Source: Brachionus koreanus
Lineage: Eukaryota; Rotifera; Eurotatoria; Ploima; Brachionidae
Reading direction: 5' to 3'
Length of the DNA: 64,000 nucleotides
Assembly: GCA_016987375.1 (NCBI GenBank)
Contig: PJRA01000509.1
Coordinates: 1,442,829 to 1,506,828 of the forward strand
In this document: in pieces, positions 22,812 through 35,834 of the stretch
Numbering within the stretch: position 1 is the stretch's first letter
Layout: each line of letters starts with the position of its first letter
Notes under the pieces: generated by a model
What the model was told of the DNA's origin: nothing
Database searches by the model: none
The model's input: the letters and a program-made list of their open reading frames with translations, nothing else
Position numbers and translations under genes: made by a program

Positions 22812-22901
22812 TTTGCACGGGGAAACAGCCCCGTGACATGCAAGAACAGTTTGAAATAGATAAGCAAATAATCGATAAAAATCGATTTTATTATTTGCAT
22901 G
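22812..22901. other. Two adjacent hairpins, one GC-rich
   Basis: CACGGGG-AAACAG-CCCCGTG (22816-22835) forms a 7-bp GC-rich stem with a 6-base loop, extended by TTGCA/TGCAA outside it. It is followed at about 22865-22901 by a second hairpin with GCAAATAAT/ATTATTTGC arms. The GC-rich stem stands out in a region that is otherwise mostly A/T. Function unknown. Confidence 0.5.
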
Positions 22902-25438
22902 ATAAAATTCAATAAGTAAGCATGTGTGTTAATTTTCATTTTTTTTTAAATAGCTCTAATATCGGTTTAGATTTCAATTGAGGAAAACTAGAATACATAA
23001 GGCATGGTTCTCGCGTGAATATAAACACATCCGTTCGAGACCCATGATTCGTGAATAATAATAATAATAATCGATTCACTTAACCGAATTTATGTCAATC
23101 AATCAATTTTTGAAATCATTTGAAATCAAGGTGGCCTCTATTTCAAAAATGATCTCTCTATTCTTTTTGTTGCTGGCCTATTCAACAACAAAAAATTAAT
23201 TCAAATCTAATTTTCCTCATTTGAATTCGAATAGTGGCAATTAGGCGCATTATTTTTTTTGAATATTTTTTTTTGATTTAAAAAAAAGAAAAAAATTTTT
23301 TTTTTAATTACATTTTTAGAATTTTCAGCATTAGCCACAACTAGTAGCTTTTGGCTATTTGTTAGTCGAGTAAATACTATTAAATGAATCGAAACAGTCC
23401 TTCCTGTATTCGATTTCGAGAAAAAGAGCTTTCAAAATTGTTTGTTTTCTACTCTTAATTAGTTGGCTCAAATTCCACTCTCAACTCTCTGTTTTATTAG
23501 TTCTTTTTCTCTCTCTGTTTTAGTCTATTTGGAAACCGAAACCATCCATTCAAGAATGTTTCTAATTGTTTACACTGGACTCAAATTTCTTTAGCAAATT
23601 ATCTTTAAATGTTGACATGGTTTCTATTTATTTCGCCCTTAATGGCACCGTCCATCTAATTTAAACACTCTAAGCTGTTAAGAAACTCAAGTTTTTTAAT
23701 TTTATCTTTTGAGAGAAAAAAAAAGTTAAATAAAATTGACACAAAAAAAAGTTCAAAAATTTATCAGTTAGGATAGATTTTTTTTAATGCGATCATAGAA
23801 ATATAGTGATCGAAACTGTTTTAGATTAGTTGTTTTCAACAAGAAGATTAAAAGCCTCATTTGATCTAAATGCTTTGAGCTTTAATTGAGCTTTAGTTGC
23901 ATAATAATTATAGTTGTAAAAGAGAAAATTTAAAACAGAATTCAAAACTATTTTTGTGCAGAGCAAGAGAATTTAGAGCGAGCGCACTTAAATCCTGGTT
24001 TATAAAGCTCTTCAGTAATAGTTGTTTTTATCGTTTGGAATGTTTTTGTTTGTTTTTGTTTGAGTCTCTTCGGTATTTTTACAATCGATGTCTTTAAAAA
24101 ACTTGGTCAGATAAAGAGGGTAGTTCGCTTTCTAGAATTAATTTAGAACAAACAAATTAAATGATATAATAGAAGGCGATTTGTGACGATGAATTCTTGT
24201 TTCTTGTTCAAATATTTGTTTTATTTTAAAATTACTTCGCTTTTCAAATTTAAAAAATCTAGTTTTTAATTTTTTCTTTTATTTTCTAGAGAAGCAATGC
24301 TACTACAAATAATGAGTATTTTACTAATCTCCAGAGTCGGAGTTTTATTTAAGATTTTGCAATTATTTTTTTTTTGTTGACCATGTTTACCGATATTTCA
24401 TTCAGTTCTCTTTGCAATATTATCAGCAAACTCTCATTAATTTTCCGATCGTCAGAGAAATAACTTGAAATTGAGTAAATAGTTGTGTTAATAATTTAAT
24501 TATTTTAGTTCTTAGCCACTGGGTTATATAAAGCTAGAATGATTGAGCAATAGTTCATCGGAATATTTCACAGACTTACTATGGGCACAATAAAGGATAA
24601 GCAAAATATCATTCAATTCAAATATTTTTGAGAAAATTATTATTTTTACTCTGCATAAGAGTGTATTTTTTTTTTTGATGGAAATTTAAAAAATCAAAGA
24701 TTTAAGTCCTATAGAATTGAATATTGGTATGGTATCTGCATTTTTCTCTTTTGCTAATTTATTTGAGTGTATTTGATTAGGAAAATGAAAGAATTAACCT
24801 AATTGAAACCTGAATCTTTTTTTTGGTAATAAAAAACTTTTTTTTTTTTAATTATTAATAAATTTGTAAGTCATTTTTTTTTCTATTTGTGTTTAAGTAA
24901 CAATAAAATACGCAAATAAAAAAATTGAGGGCTTTTAACTTATGCATTTTCAATAAATGACAATACAAATGTTTAATTTTGTTTAGAATTAACTTGAACA
25001 ATCTTTGAACTTTGACTTTAATCGTTAAAACATCAATAAATCTTGATATGAACAATCTATCAATACTTAAAAGATTTCTCAAGCTTTAAGTTTGATTAAA
25101 TCAAAACAAAATAGAACATCAACTAAAATTTTCTTACTAACAACATGCTCAATACTCAGTAAGAGCTTATCAAGCCTATATAACATTGTTTTGTATTTAA
25201 GTGATTCAAAAGTTTGATTTAGCTTGGGAGGCCAATCAAATCGACCAGGTAAATAGCTGAGGGTTTCCGATTTGATCTTGTGAGAAAGTAAATAAGCAAG
25301 GCTAGATTAGAATTCATTTGAATATTGACGATTATATCAAATGCTTAGCGGTAGAGCGCATCTTTAGAAAAAAAAAGAAGTTGTTATTTCAAATATTTGG
25401 TTAAAACTCGCGTGATTTCCTAACCCAGGGGTGTTAAC

Positions 25439-25471
25439 GTTTGTTGTTCAAGTAGCACTTGAACAAAAAAC
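25439..25471. other. Short hairpin
   Basis: TTGTTCAAGT-AGC-ACTTGAACAA is a perfect 10-bp inverted repeat around a 3-base loop, extending with one mismatch to GTTTG/AAAAC. Just upstream (about 25341-25360) is a tRNA A-box-like stretch TAGCGGTAGAGCGC. It may be a decayed tRNA-derived element. Confidence 0.4.
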
Positions 25472-28400
25472 AATAAAGCTCGTTACACAATTGTTTAATC
25501 ACATCAGGAATTCTAAATTCTATTTTTCTGTCAAACTCGGATACAAAATTCTCATTTTATTTTAAATTGTGATTAAAAAAAATATGAAAAAGAGACCGTC
25601 TGGCTTACCAGGCGATTTTGAGACACAAGCCAGCTCGATAATCTTCGCAGAATATGTGCTCGTATTGGAATTTTTATTAATTCCTTGTTTAAACTCACCG
25701 TCGTCCGTGTAGTAGTTGTCCAAACATAGCCATCGGTCATGTGATTATTTCTAAGCTTGGATGAAAATGAAATCAATTTAGCCACAATAATCGAGTCAAG
25801 TCAGTGTTATTTTTTAAATATCCTCCAAAATAAGGTTAATAAAATTTCGAGAATAATTTCGATTTTAATTAAATTAAATGGCCATAACTAGGCGACGCAG
25901 ATCAAACATGCAAGGCAAGTCGACAAATTTTCTAAAAAGTTAATTATTTTTGCCTAAATTATCTTTTACCTTGAAACAAACAAAAAAAGTAAAAAAAAAA
26001 AAAAGCAATTTGATATTTATTGTTTAGTTTTTGATTTTTTTTTTATTTTCAAATTTAACTAAAATAAAGTAAAATTTTGTGCGGACAAAATCTTAATTTT
26101 TTTTTCTTAAGCTTAAATTAATTAATTTATCTTGTAGAATGAAAAGAATCAGATTTTTCTTTTGTTCAATTTGTGTGTATAGATTTGATCAGTAATGTTC
26201 TAGTTAAGTAAATGTCGAAAAATATGAAGTGTTTTTGTTTCGGCATTAAGATCACAAACATGATGTGATCAGATAATTGTTTGAAAGTAACATGCCATTT
26301 GGATAAGCTAGTCTAGTACTAGGTTTATCATTATTTCTAATTGGATCCGTCGCTTGGTCAACCGAAGCTTGATCAAAATTAATAACTTTAGTAAATATTA
26401 CAAATTTTAAAATGCAATTTAATACTCAACAAATTTAGTCGACTGATTTTTTTGCTTTTTTCTCTCTCTTGGCTTGCTATTCTCGGCCTATGTGTGTGTA
26501 TGTATATGTGTGCTAGTGTTTGATTTTCTCAACTTACAAATTTAATAAAACAACTAGTCAGAATAGAGTTTATCAGTTTGTGTTTATCTTCAAGTATTAA
26601 ATTTTTATTAAATAAATTTCAAATAATACATGATTTTTCTAGGCTCGACTCAATTAAGCCTCATTTATTAAAAAAAAATTCCTTCTAAATTCCAAATAAA
26701 TATTTGACTGCAAGCCTGTGTATTTTATCTGTCAAATTTTGATAAAATACACTTTGAATCTAGCTAAGAAATAAGCGAGGTATCTAACAATTTCGAAATA
26801 AAATATTTAGCTGTAGGTTAGTCTGTGTCTTTGGGCCATGTGGTTGAGCAATGTTATTCGCAGGCAACAATAGCTGTGCCACTTATTTGAATATGAATAG
26901 GCTGAATGAATTTTAATTTTGTTTTTTAAAAAAAATTAAAAATCAAGTGAATTGGAATTAATTAGAGATTATTGAGTATGTAAAATAGAGTCATGATTGC
27001 TAATAATGTGAGTCTGTGACTTATCCTTGCATAGAATACAATCACTTTTCGAATAATATTTATTTTCAATTAAAAGAAAAATTTTAAGAAATAATTTAGT
27101 TCATGTTTATTTTTCATAAAACGCTTCTCTTAGAAAACCGGAAAAATTTTTTTCTACTTGTAGAGCTTCGTAGAAAAAAAAAAGAAGGGAATTCTTACAA
27201 TGCTCGATCGAATGACATTAAGAATTTTAATTAACTCCGTGATGAATGCAGCACACAAACAATTTTAGTTTTAATAAAATTTGATCGATAAAATTAAAGG
27301 CTTTAAATGAAAAAAATAAAAAAAGAAAAGAGAAAGCTATTCAAGTCAAATTCTATTAGAGTTTTCAATATCTTTTTCATTGTCCATTAAAGACGGAAAT
27401 TTTTAAAAAAATTCTCGTGAGGCTCCTACTGGTCTATAGAAATATGCCATGACTGTTAGAAACTATTCAATCCAATAGAGACTCAAGAGCAATTTTTTTT
27501 TTTAATATTTTCAGGATCTGTTTACAGAGCAGATGAGCACAATCTCTCAATAAAAATAATGATAAATTGAAATTTATTTCCGTTTTTAATATTTATTTCA
27601 TGATCAACACGTCTGGGAATATATCCTAAAATAAGTCCGGTTTTTACATCAACTCAGGACCTTTCAATTTTTTATTCTTTGATTACAAATGGTCATAGCC
27701 GCTACACAACTTTTGAATGTAGCCAATTCAACTAAAACTCGGATTAGCTTGTTTTCTCATTAAAAATCAAAGTTAAACTATTTTGGGATTATGTTGATAA
27801 GGCAAGAGGAAATAAAGTGAATAGTAACTATTTACTCAAAAATAATTGTCATTTTTTCTTAAGATTTTTGACTTAAAAAAAAAGAAAAAAATTTATTTAT
27901 TTATTAAAGTTAAGATATAGTTGATAGTATATGAAAATATTTTTTTTAAATATAGTAGTAGACGACGGTGAGTAGTCGAATTAGAATTTCATATATATAT
28001 ATATTTTTTTGGTCATTTTGTCTCTTGAAAAAAATTAAAAAGCTAAATATTTAAGATTGTTGAAATCCTCTTTTCGCCATAGTGAACGAGTGTGTGTGTG
28101 TATATGTATGCGTATTAGATTAGGATTTATCTACTTTGTTTAGCCCGGTAACTTTTGCTAGAACTTAAAAACTTTTAGTCAAGGAAGAAAACTTATAGCT
28201 GCTTTGTTTCTAATGGTAATTGTTTGTAGTTCTAGTTTTTTTTTAAGTATTCGCCAAACTAATTTAATAGGCTCAATTAGCTTTTTTTTTTAAAGTTTTT
28301 CTGTAGTCATTAGGCCAAGCGAATATACAAATAATAAAAAAAAAATTGCATAACACTAAAAACGAATAAGAGTGACGAAAACTCTAAGTTGTTATTTTGA

Positions 28401-29637
28401 CAGTAATGATTGATATGGCTAAAATTATTCAGTGCTAATGTAAACAAATTAAATTAGTTTTATTTTTTTATAATTTGTTGTTAATAAATTCACAATCAAT
28501 CGAGTGTTAAATCACTTTTGGCCATTTGGTTTTTATTTTAGTTTATTTAGCAACCCCTGTAGTTCTTTCTTTTTTTTTTATCAGTGATGTAACTCGACGC
28601 TCAAGTCGAGCATTAAGTTCGAACTCAAGGCAAGGCTAGGAGTATTAAATTTCAAACAATTGTATCGAAATGGCAATCATTGAATCGCTTTATTAAAAAT
28701 TCAAATTACTTTGTTTCGGATATGCAAAAATTGGCTCACACATCTAAGGGGAATATCAAAAAAATATCAAGAGAACTCTACGGATAATAAAATTAAATAA
28801 TTTTTTCTCTTATCTATTTTTTTTTAATTATTTTTTTTGTTTCTTTTTTTATCTTTGATTTAAATATCTATAAAAAATAAAATCTAAAAATCGACCGAAA
28901 TGGTCAGACATGGTCATGAGCCAAAGAACACTTGTCGATGAGAGGCATACCATTTGGTCTTAATATTAGCTTCAAGGCCTGTACTAAGCACTCGGTATTT
29001 CTTATCAGCCATTACTTAATCGCTAAGATAGCTTTACTAGATAAAAGTACCCGTGGTTTACTCGGTATAAAATAATTATTTTGTTTGTTTCTTTTCTAAA
29101 TCTAAAGAAAATCTAGAGCCAAAAATTTTTTCTATTTATTTTGAATCTATTTAAAAAATAGAATTATCCCATTTTAAGTACTAAAACTATAGAAAATATA
29201 TATATCTCACTTTGTTTAACCTTTAAAAAAAGAAGTTTATCAATAATCATTAATGATTCTTGGGTAGCGGTGTTATTAAATATTATCTAGTATTTATGTT
29301 CGGTCAAGTTGTTAATAGTTAGTCATTTAAAAAAAAACTAATCAAATAAATTTTTTTGTTCATACAACTTTTGGCATTTATTAATTTTAATTGTTTAAGA
29401 AATTAAAAAAATTTTTTTTTTTTATTTTATTTTTAGGAAAAAAATTTTAAATTTTATTTTCAAGTATTTTTTGTGCTTTAACACATTTTTGTAGCGGATT
29501 TTTTTCTTTTTTTTTAGAAAGCAATTCATAAATCACCAAAAATATTCGTAAAAACAAGAACCTCTTAACAAAAATTAATTTGTTTAATTTGTATTAAGTG
29601 CCATAAATTATTTGGTTGCGTACCTTTTAATATTAAA

Positions 29638-29661
29638 TATACATATATATATATATATATG
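29638..29661. repeat. AT dinucleotide microsatellite
   Basis: About ten AT units in a row. Confidence 0.9.
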
Positions 29662-30504
29662 AGCGTATTTATGAATTTATCGTTAGATCCAAAAAAGTGT
29701 TTGCGAAGATTTAATGGATTTTGATGGGAAGGGGGTGGATATGTAAAGTAAAGTGAGATGATCAGCATGAGAATAAGTGAAGAACAAATTGCTAGCTTTG
29801 AAAAAATTTTTTTTTATTAATTTTTAAAAAATAATCAAAGAAAAATTAATTGAATTTTTGCATTTTAGCTCATTTTCTGTACAAATCAAAAAAATTTGAG
29901 CGAGAGTTTAAGTTAATGAATCAGACGGGCAGACTCTCGCTAAGTCAGGCAAGCATTTTGTGATTGATAGAATAAACATTTTAGAAAAACAAAATCGGAA
30001 TTTATTCCGAAATAATTGCTTTTAAAAGCGTTTTAATTTCAGCTCACACATGTTCCATGCAAGATAACTGACCAATTTGAATTCGCTCGAATTAATTTTC
30101 GTTATCTATATATGCCCATCGCAAAATGTATTCTAACCATTGCTCATCAAACTAATCTTAAGAAACAGCCCCGAGCTTTCGATCCATCTTTTTATCTATT
30201 TAGCCATCTCAGATAGCCGAGATAAAAATCGACTATTAAACAACCTGTAATACTTTATAAATAGACTTGGTTATTAAACCGTACCTGAATTTACCTAAAT
30301 CTAATAAACAAATAGCCAAAGCACGACTTTTCGTGTTCTTCCTTGAGTATACAATTTCACCGGATATTTACCGGTTGAGATTTAATATTTTAAAAGCGCC
30401 AAATAGCAGGTATTCAATTAACTTATCGACTCGAATAACCTGACTTTTAACTTTTAGATGAATATTGTATAGATTTAATTTAGTTGACATAAAATGCTCA
30501 AACA

Positions 30505-33500
30505 ATGATTCGACTAGTACTCATCACAGTTATTCTATCTTTATTTACACAAGCGATTTCGGGCGTCGAAAAAACTCTGTTCGACTCGACTCGATATCAT
30601 GCGGAGCTCAATTGGGACAAGCAAGCGTTCGGCGACTCGCTCGAGCTGCCCGGATGGAAAGAGCAGAGCTTTAGCCGCAAAAACGGCGATGTTTGGCGAG
30701 TGCATTTTGTGTGCGACATCGCTTCGGCAAATCCGAACAATTGGCTGCGATTGCCGTTCATTGACCGCGACGAAGCCAACCGCTTGACCATCAAACTCGA
30801 GTACACGATCCGAGAATGCAAAAAATACCCTGGTGAGATTCGTTCATGCAAAGAAACCTTTCAGCTCTTGTACTTGGAGTCCGACGAGCTGTACAAAGAT
30901 CTGCCGGGCTTTGACGAGGCCAATTACAGCTACTTGAAGACTATAGCGCCTTCAAGCGAGCAGCAGCCGGCAACGTCCACGGCCTCGTCTTCCACTCATT
31001 CAAGCGCCAGCGCGCCAAACGTCTTTCAAACCGAGGTCGAACTTCCGCTCAGAAGCAACAAGAGAGGCGTCTATCTAGTTTTCAGAGATCAGGGTGCTTG
31101 TGTTTCCCTGCTATCAATCAGAGTCTCATACACGCTTTGTCCAGCACAGGTAAACAGTCTTGCCTGGTTCCCCAAAACGCCCAGTGGCGCTAATTTAACC
31201 GATTTGGTGCAAAAAGCCGGAAAATGTGTGCCCAATTCCGAGTCGAAGTCAACGCCAATTGCCTATTGTCAGACAAATGGAAACTGGTTTTTCATAGGCT
31301 CTAAGGAGCCAGGCTCAAGCTGCAATTGTCGACCGGGCTATTATTATTCAACTCAACAAGAACAATGCATAGGTAAATAGATGTTTATTTACACAGTTAT
31401 TCAAGTAGAAAATGTGTAATTTAAGATCAGTATTAATAGATTAAATCAAGCGTATTATTAATCAAATATTTAAAGAATATATTATTAGTTTAGGCTTCAA
31501 AGAAATTATAAATTTGCCTTTAGATATTAATATCTAATTAAGGGGGCTTAAATAAACACTAATCGTTTGATCTTTTATGCATATAACTTGCACTTATCAA
31601 CAAATCGAAGCCTTCAATCACTTCAATCGTTTTTGATCGCTGGGCCTAATTAAAATTCATGATATTGTTTTAGTTTGCTCGAGCAACTCTTTTTTTCTTA
31701 ATTTAAAGAAATCTGTCGGCAGTGTTTATTTATTAGTTTATGAAATTTTAGCATTTAAGCAAAATATTTTATTTAAAATCATTTGAAAATATACTTGTAA
31801 AAAAAAAAAAGACAAAAAAGTTCAAGTCTTAAAGATGAAAAAAAAAATTAGTCTGTTCAATTTTTGATAACAAACATGTTAATCTAAAAGATAAACTTTA
31901 ATTTTTATTTGTCTTGGTAGTCAAATATTTAATTAAAGTGAGTCCCATATTAGCATTAATGTTTAAACAAAGTCTCAGATTATTTTCTAATAAATTTTTT
32001 TGCTAATAAAAAATCATATATCTAATTATTTATTTAAAAGAAAGATAATTAAGAAGTTTATTTTAGCCGATTTGTATCTTGAATCAAATTATTTTTTTAT
32101 CTCAAATTGATATCATATTAATCTAGAAAAAAGATTTAAGCAATTGGATATAAATAACACTTTAATAAAAAATAATTTTTTTATTTTAAATTTGCAAGAT
32201 CATTATAATAATAGTAATAAGTGGGAAATATTTTAGTCTTTCAAAAGTTTATCTAATCTGTTTGTAAAGCATTCCAGTCAAAATGAAAATAATTTTTTAT
32301 TCAAATTTTCAGAAAATTTAAAAAATAAATCCCTATCAAATTATTTTGTAAACAAAAAAAATTTAAAATTTTCTGAAAAATCCGAAAAAATGTAAAAATG
32401 AAAAATTATTTTGATTGTGTTAACATTCCATAGGTTTTGATTCTATGTAACCAATTCATAATTTGCTGCTATCCTCAGCAAATTTATTAGTCAAAAATTG
32501 TGCCTCACTAAACAGTTTTTCAAGTTCTCTCTTCTTTTCAAATATTACACTGTTTCAACTCAACTCATCTATTATATCTAGTTTAATCAATTTTTATTCC
32601 GAGTTATCATTTATCTTGTTTTTACAAGATCTGATTTTGATCAGACAAATTGCTCTATTTAACTTTGACTATAATAAAAAAAAATAGTAAAAAAAGGAGT
32701 AAAAATAAAAATTTTATTTAATTATCAATTCTGTTAAATTTAGGTAAAATGGAAAAAAAATAATTTTTTTTAAAAATAAATTAATTTTTAATTTCTCAAT
32801 ATTTTCTTTGAGCTAAATTTAAAACAAAATTAATGCTTAATCAATTTAAAATGGGGTCAAACAGACATTGCTTATTTTGAAAAATTTAATAAATAGAATT
32901 AGATTAGCATACGGTCAAGTATATTGAATGATTTCAAATAAATAAAAAACTAATCAAAAATCGAATTGAAATGAAATTAATCAAATTTAGAAACAATTCA
33001 CTTGAAAAATGAACATATTTTCAAAAAATATGGCACATGAATCAATTATAAATTGAAAAAAAAAATAAATTGTTTATTTTTGATTGTAAACAAATTTAAA
33101 GTAGAAATTTATTAAAAGAAAACACAAATTTTCAAGACACATGAATTTTTATGCGTGAATTATTTTTTTATCGGAAAATTTTTTTTTCTCTCTTGAATAG
33201 AAACAATTAATTTTTAGACATTATTTTAAATAAACAGAAAAAAAAAATGAATAAAAAATTTTTCTTTATTTTAGCATGTGCGCAGGGAAAGTACAAATCT
33301 GACCTGTCTAATCTAGGCGAATGCTACACATGTCCAGATTACAGCTATTCAAAATCAATTGCTAGCGAGTACTGTCCATGCATTGAAGGATATTTTCGCA
33401 TTGATTCAACCAACATAACCAGCCCATGTTTGCGTAAGTGTCCAAAACTCATATTATCAAATAAAAAAAAAACATCATTTTTTTCTTCTAAATAGCATAT

Positions 33501-35834
33501 CCTCCTGAGCCGAAAAATTTGTCCGTCTTTTACATAGATCAGAGTTCAATCAAGCTCAAATGGAACCCTATAGACAATTATGACAAAAATTTAGTTCAAT
33601 ACAAATTAGAATGCTCGAAATGCATCGACTCGAGCAACAAACCAAAGAATCGCAAGTCAATTTTTAGCTGCAGCGAACGAATAGCATGCGAGTCTTACGC
33701 CAATTTCGAGCCGCAAAAAGATCAAATATTCGACAACAAAATAGTCATATCTCAGCTAGACTCGGGTCAGCTTTACTCATTTGACTTGTTCGCCCAACAC
33801 TTGAATGAATTGTTCAAAACTAAAACAGTTAGCATACTGGTAAAAACAACAGATCCACTGGCAGTTGATAAAATAATTACAAATTTAACCGCTTATCAAT
33901 TTGTGAACATGAATCAAATATTTATTTCATGGTCATTGACCGATGCATCATCTGTGCTCAGCTATCAAATTCGCTACTATCCAAAAGATAAGCCAGATCA
34001 AGCCAACATATTGGCTTTAAATCAACCATCTCTCAACTTCACATTCAAAAATTCAAATCCGACTATAATTCAATCAAATGTTTACATATTTCAATTGAGA
34101 GCGCGTACCAAAAACGGCTGGTCTGATTACACAAAACCAGTTGAATCATTGACCATATCAGGCACTTCAAACTTACCGCGATCGACATCCCAAAACTATC
34201 AATCATACGATCAACTAAGATCAATTGAAAATCGATCCGAATCATTCACAATCTATATTCTAATATCAGTGTTGTCTTTTCTATGCTTCATAGTCATTTG
34301 TCTGACTCTACTGGTCGTATTGACCCGGTCAGGTCGTCTCAAATTTCTATCCAATTATTTGTCTAAACAGCAATCGGACGCCGATTCAATTGAGTACGCC
34401 AAACGCAATGCCCAACTGGGCTATAACCATTTTGCGGCATCATCAGGCACCACGTCTTCCAGTGGAGGCTCATCGCCGCTTTGGCCAAAGACCTACATTG
34501 ATCCTCACACATACGAAGATCCGACAAAAGTAGTGAGTTTATTTGCGCGCGAACTTTCGCCCTCCAACATTATTATCGAATCAGTGATTGGTGGTGGCGA
34601 GTTCGGCGATGTTTGCAAAGGGGTGCTCAGACTAACACCATGGTCGGAGAGCATAGTTGCCATCAAAACCCTGAAAGGAGCTGCCACTGAGCAGAATAGA
34701 TGCGATTTTTTGACCGAGGCTAGCATAATGGCTCAATTCAATGATCCAAATGTCATTCGACTTGAAGGTGTGGTCACTCAATCGCACCCGTTGATGATTG
34801 TCACTGAATACATGGAAAACGGATCACTGGACACATTTTTGAGACTCAATGAATCCAAACTTAAACTACCTCAGATGATCAAAATTTTAAAGGACGTTGC
34901 CTACGGCATGAGATATTTGAGTGAGATGAATTATATACACAGAGATTTGGCAGCGCGCAATATTCTAATTAACAAAGACCTGGTGTGCAAAGTGGCCGAT
35001 TTCGGCCTGAGCAGAGAAATTGACATTGATGCCTATGAGTATACCACTAAGGGTGGAAAGATACCTATTAGATGGACGGCACCGGAGGCGTGTAATTTCA
35101 GAAAATACACATACGCGTCTGATGTTTGGTCGTTTGGAGTACTGGCATGGGAAGTAATGAGCTATGGTGAACGACCATATTGGAGTTGGGAGAATAAAGA
35201 TGTTGTACGAGCTGTGCAAGAGTTGTACAGATTGCCACCGCCTCAAAATTGTCCCGATTGTGTCTATAAATTGATGCTTAGATGCTGGCAAGAAAATAGA
35301 CAAATGAGACCTAAATTTAGAGAGATTTGTTTGATACTAGATGAAATGGAGACATTAACGGATGAGCTTAAACAAACATCAAAGATTAGAGAACTGATGC
35401 CGATAAATCCGAGGGCGCCAACTAAAATTCAAATGACTAAAACAAGAGTATTTTTAAACAGGCTTGGATTGGAGCATTTTGCCGAGCGATTCGAAAACTG
35501 TGGCCTCGGCAACTTGTCCAATTTGTTCCAATTGGAGGCCAAAGATTTGGCTTTAAGTCTTGGTGTTCAAAGTCCAGCAGATCAAAAGCGTATGGTGGAT
35601 GAACTGTGCCGCATCGCAGACAGCTTTACACAATATCTCAATCAACAAACAAATCAAAACAGTTATACTCCGTTTAGTCAGACGCTTAACCACAACGCAC
35701 TCGTGGCCGAACAATTCAATGTTCTCAAACAGCAGTCAATATTTAACTTAATACGTAATCAGCAGCAAATGCCCAACGATCTTAAGACTATGGCGCCCAA
35801 TAATCAAATGCAAACGAGCGGATTTTTGGTTTAG
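30505..35834 (+). CDS. Eph receptor tyrosine kinase
   Basis: Exons 30505-31372, 33275-33433 and 33496-35834 join in frame to 1121 residues. Order: signal peptide (1-20), ephrin-binding domain (NNWLRLPFI, ECKKYPGEIRSCKETFQLLY), Cys-rich sushi/EGF-like region that crosses the first intron, two fibronectin III domains, a transmembrane helix near 593-618, a juxtamembrane YIDPHTYEDP with the two conserved regulatory tyrosines, a kinase domain (about 700-960) and a SAM domain (about 990-1050). The kinase has GGGEFG, VAIK, HRDLAARN, DFG and APE, so it should be active. It ends GFLV, a class II PDZ ligand. Ephs bind membrane ephrins for contact-dependent repulsion and sorting. The first intron is 1.9 kb, long for this genome. 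Exon 1 is markedly richer in G+C than its surroundings. Whether it is A- or B-type cannot be told. Confidence 0.98.

Larger units (their letters stand above)
21099..30504. other. 9.4-kb gene-free region upstream of Eph receptor
   Basis: No protein gene found on either strand. Short open frames (for example 21480-21740, 24855-25082) lack any family signature. It has several short simple repeats (AAT near 23056-23073, GT/TA near 28090-28110, AT at 29638-29661) and conspicuous hairpins at 22812-22901 and 25439-25471. Given its position, it may hold regulatory DNA or untranslated exons of the Eph gene, but I see no direct evidence. Confidence 0.5.

Noticed and set aside
22985..23040. Possible tRNA from a CCGTTCGAGACCC B-box-like word
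   Set aside because: No A box or cloverleaf could be folded around it.
25333..25415. Possible tRNA from TAGCGGTAGAGCGC
   Set aside because: Only a 5' half is tRNA-like; acceptor and T arms do not pair. Treated as a possible decayed tRNA-derived scrap.
30465..30851. Several short frames over the Eph signal-peptide exon
   Set aside because: Shadows created by the GC-richer first exon of the receptor.
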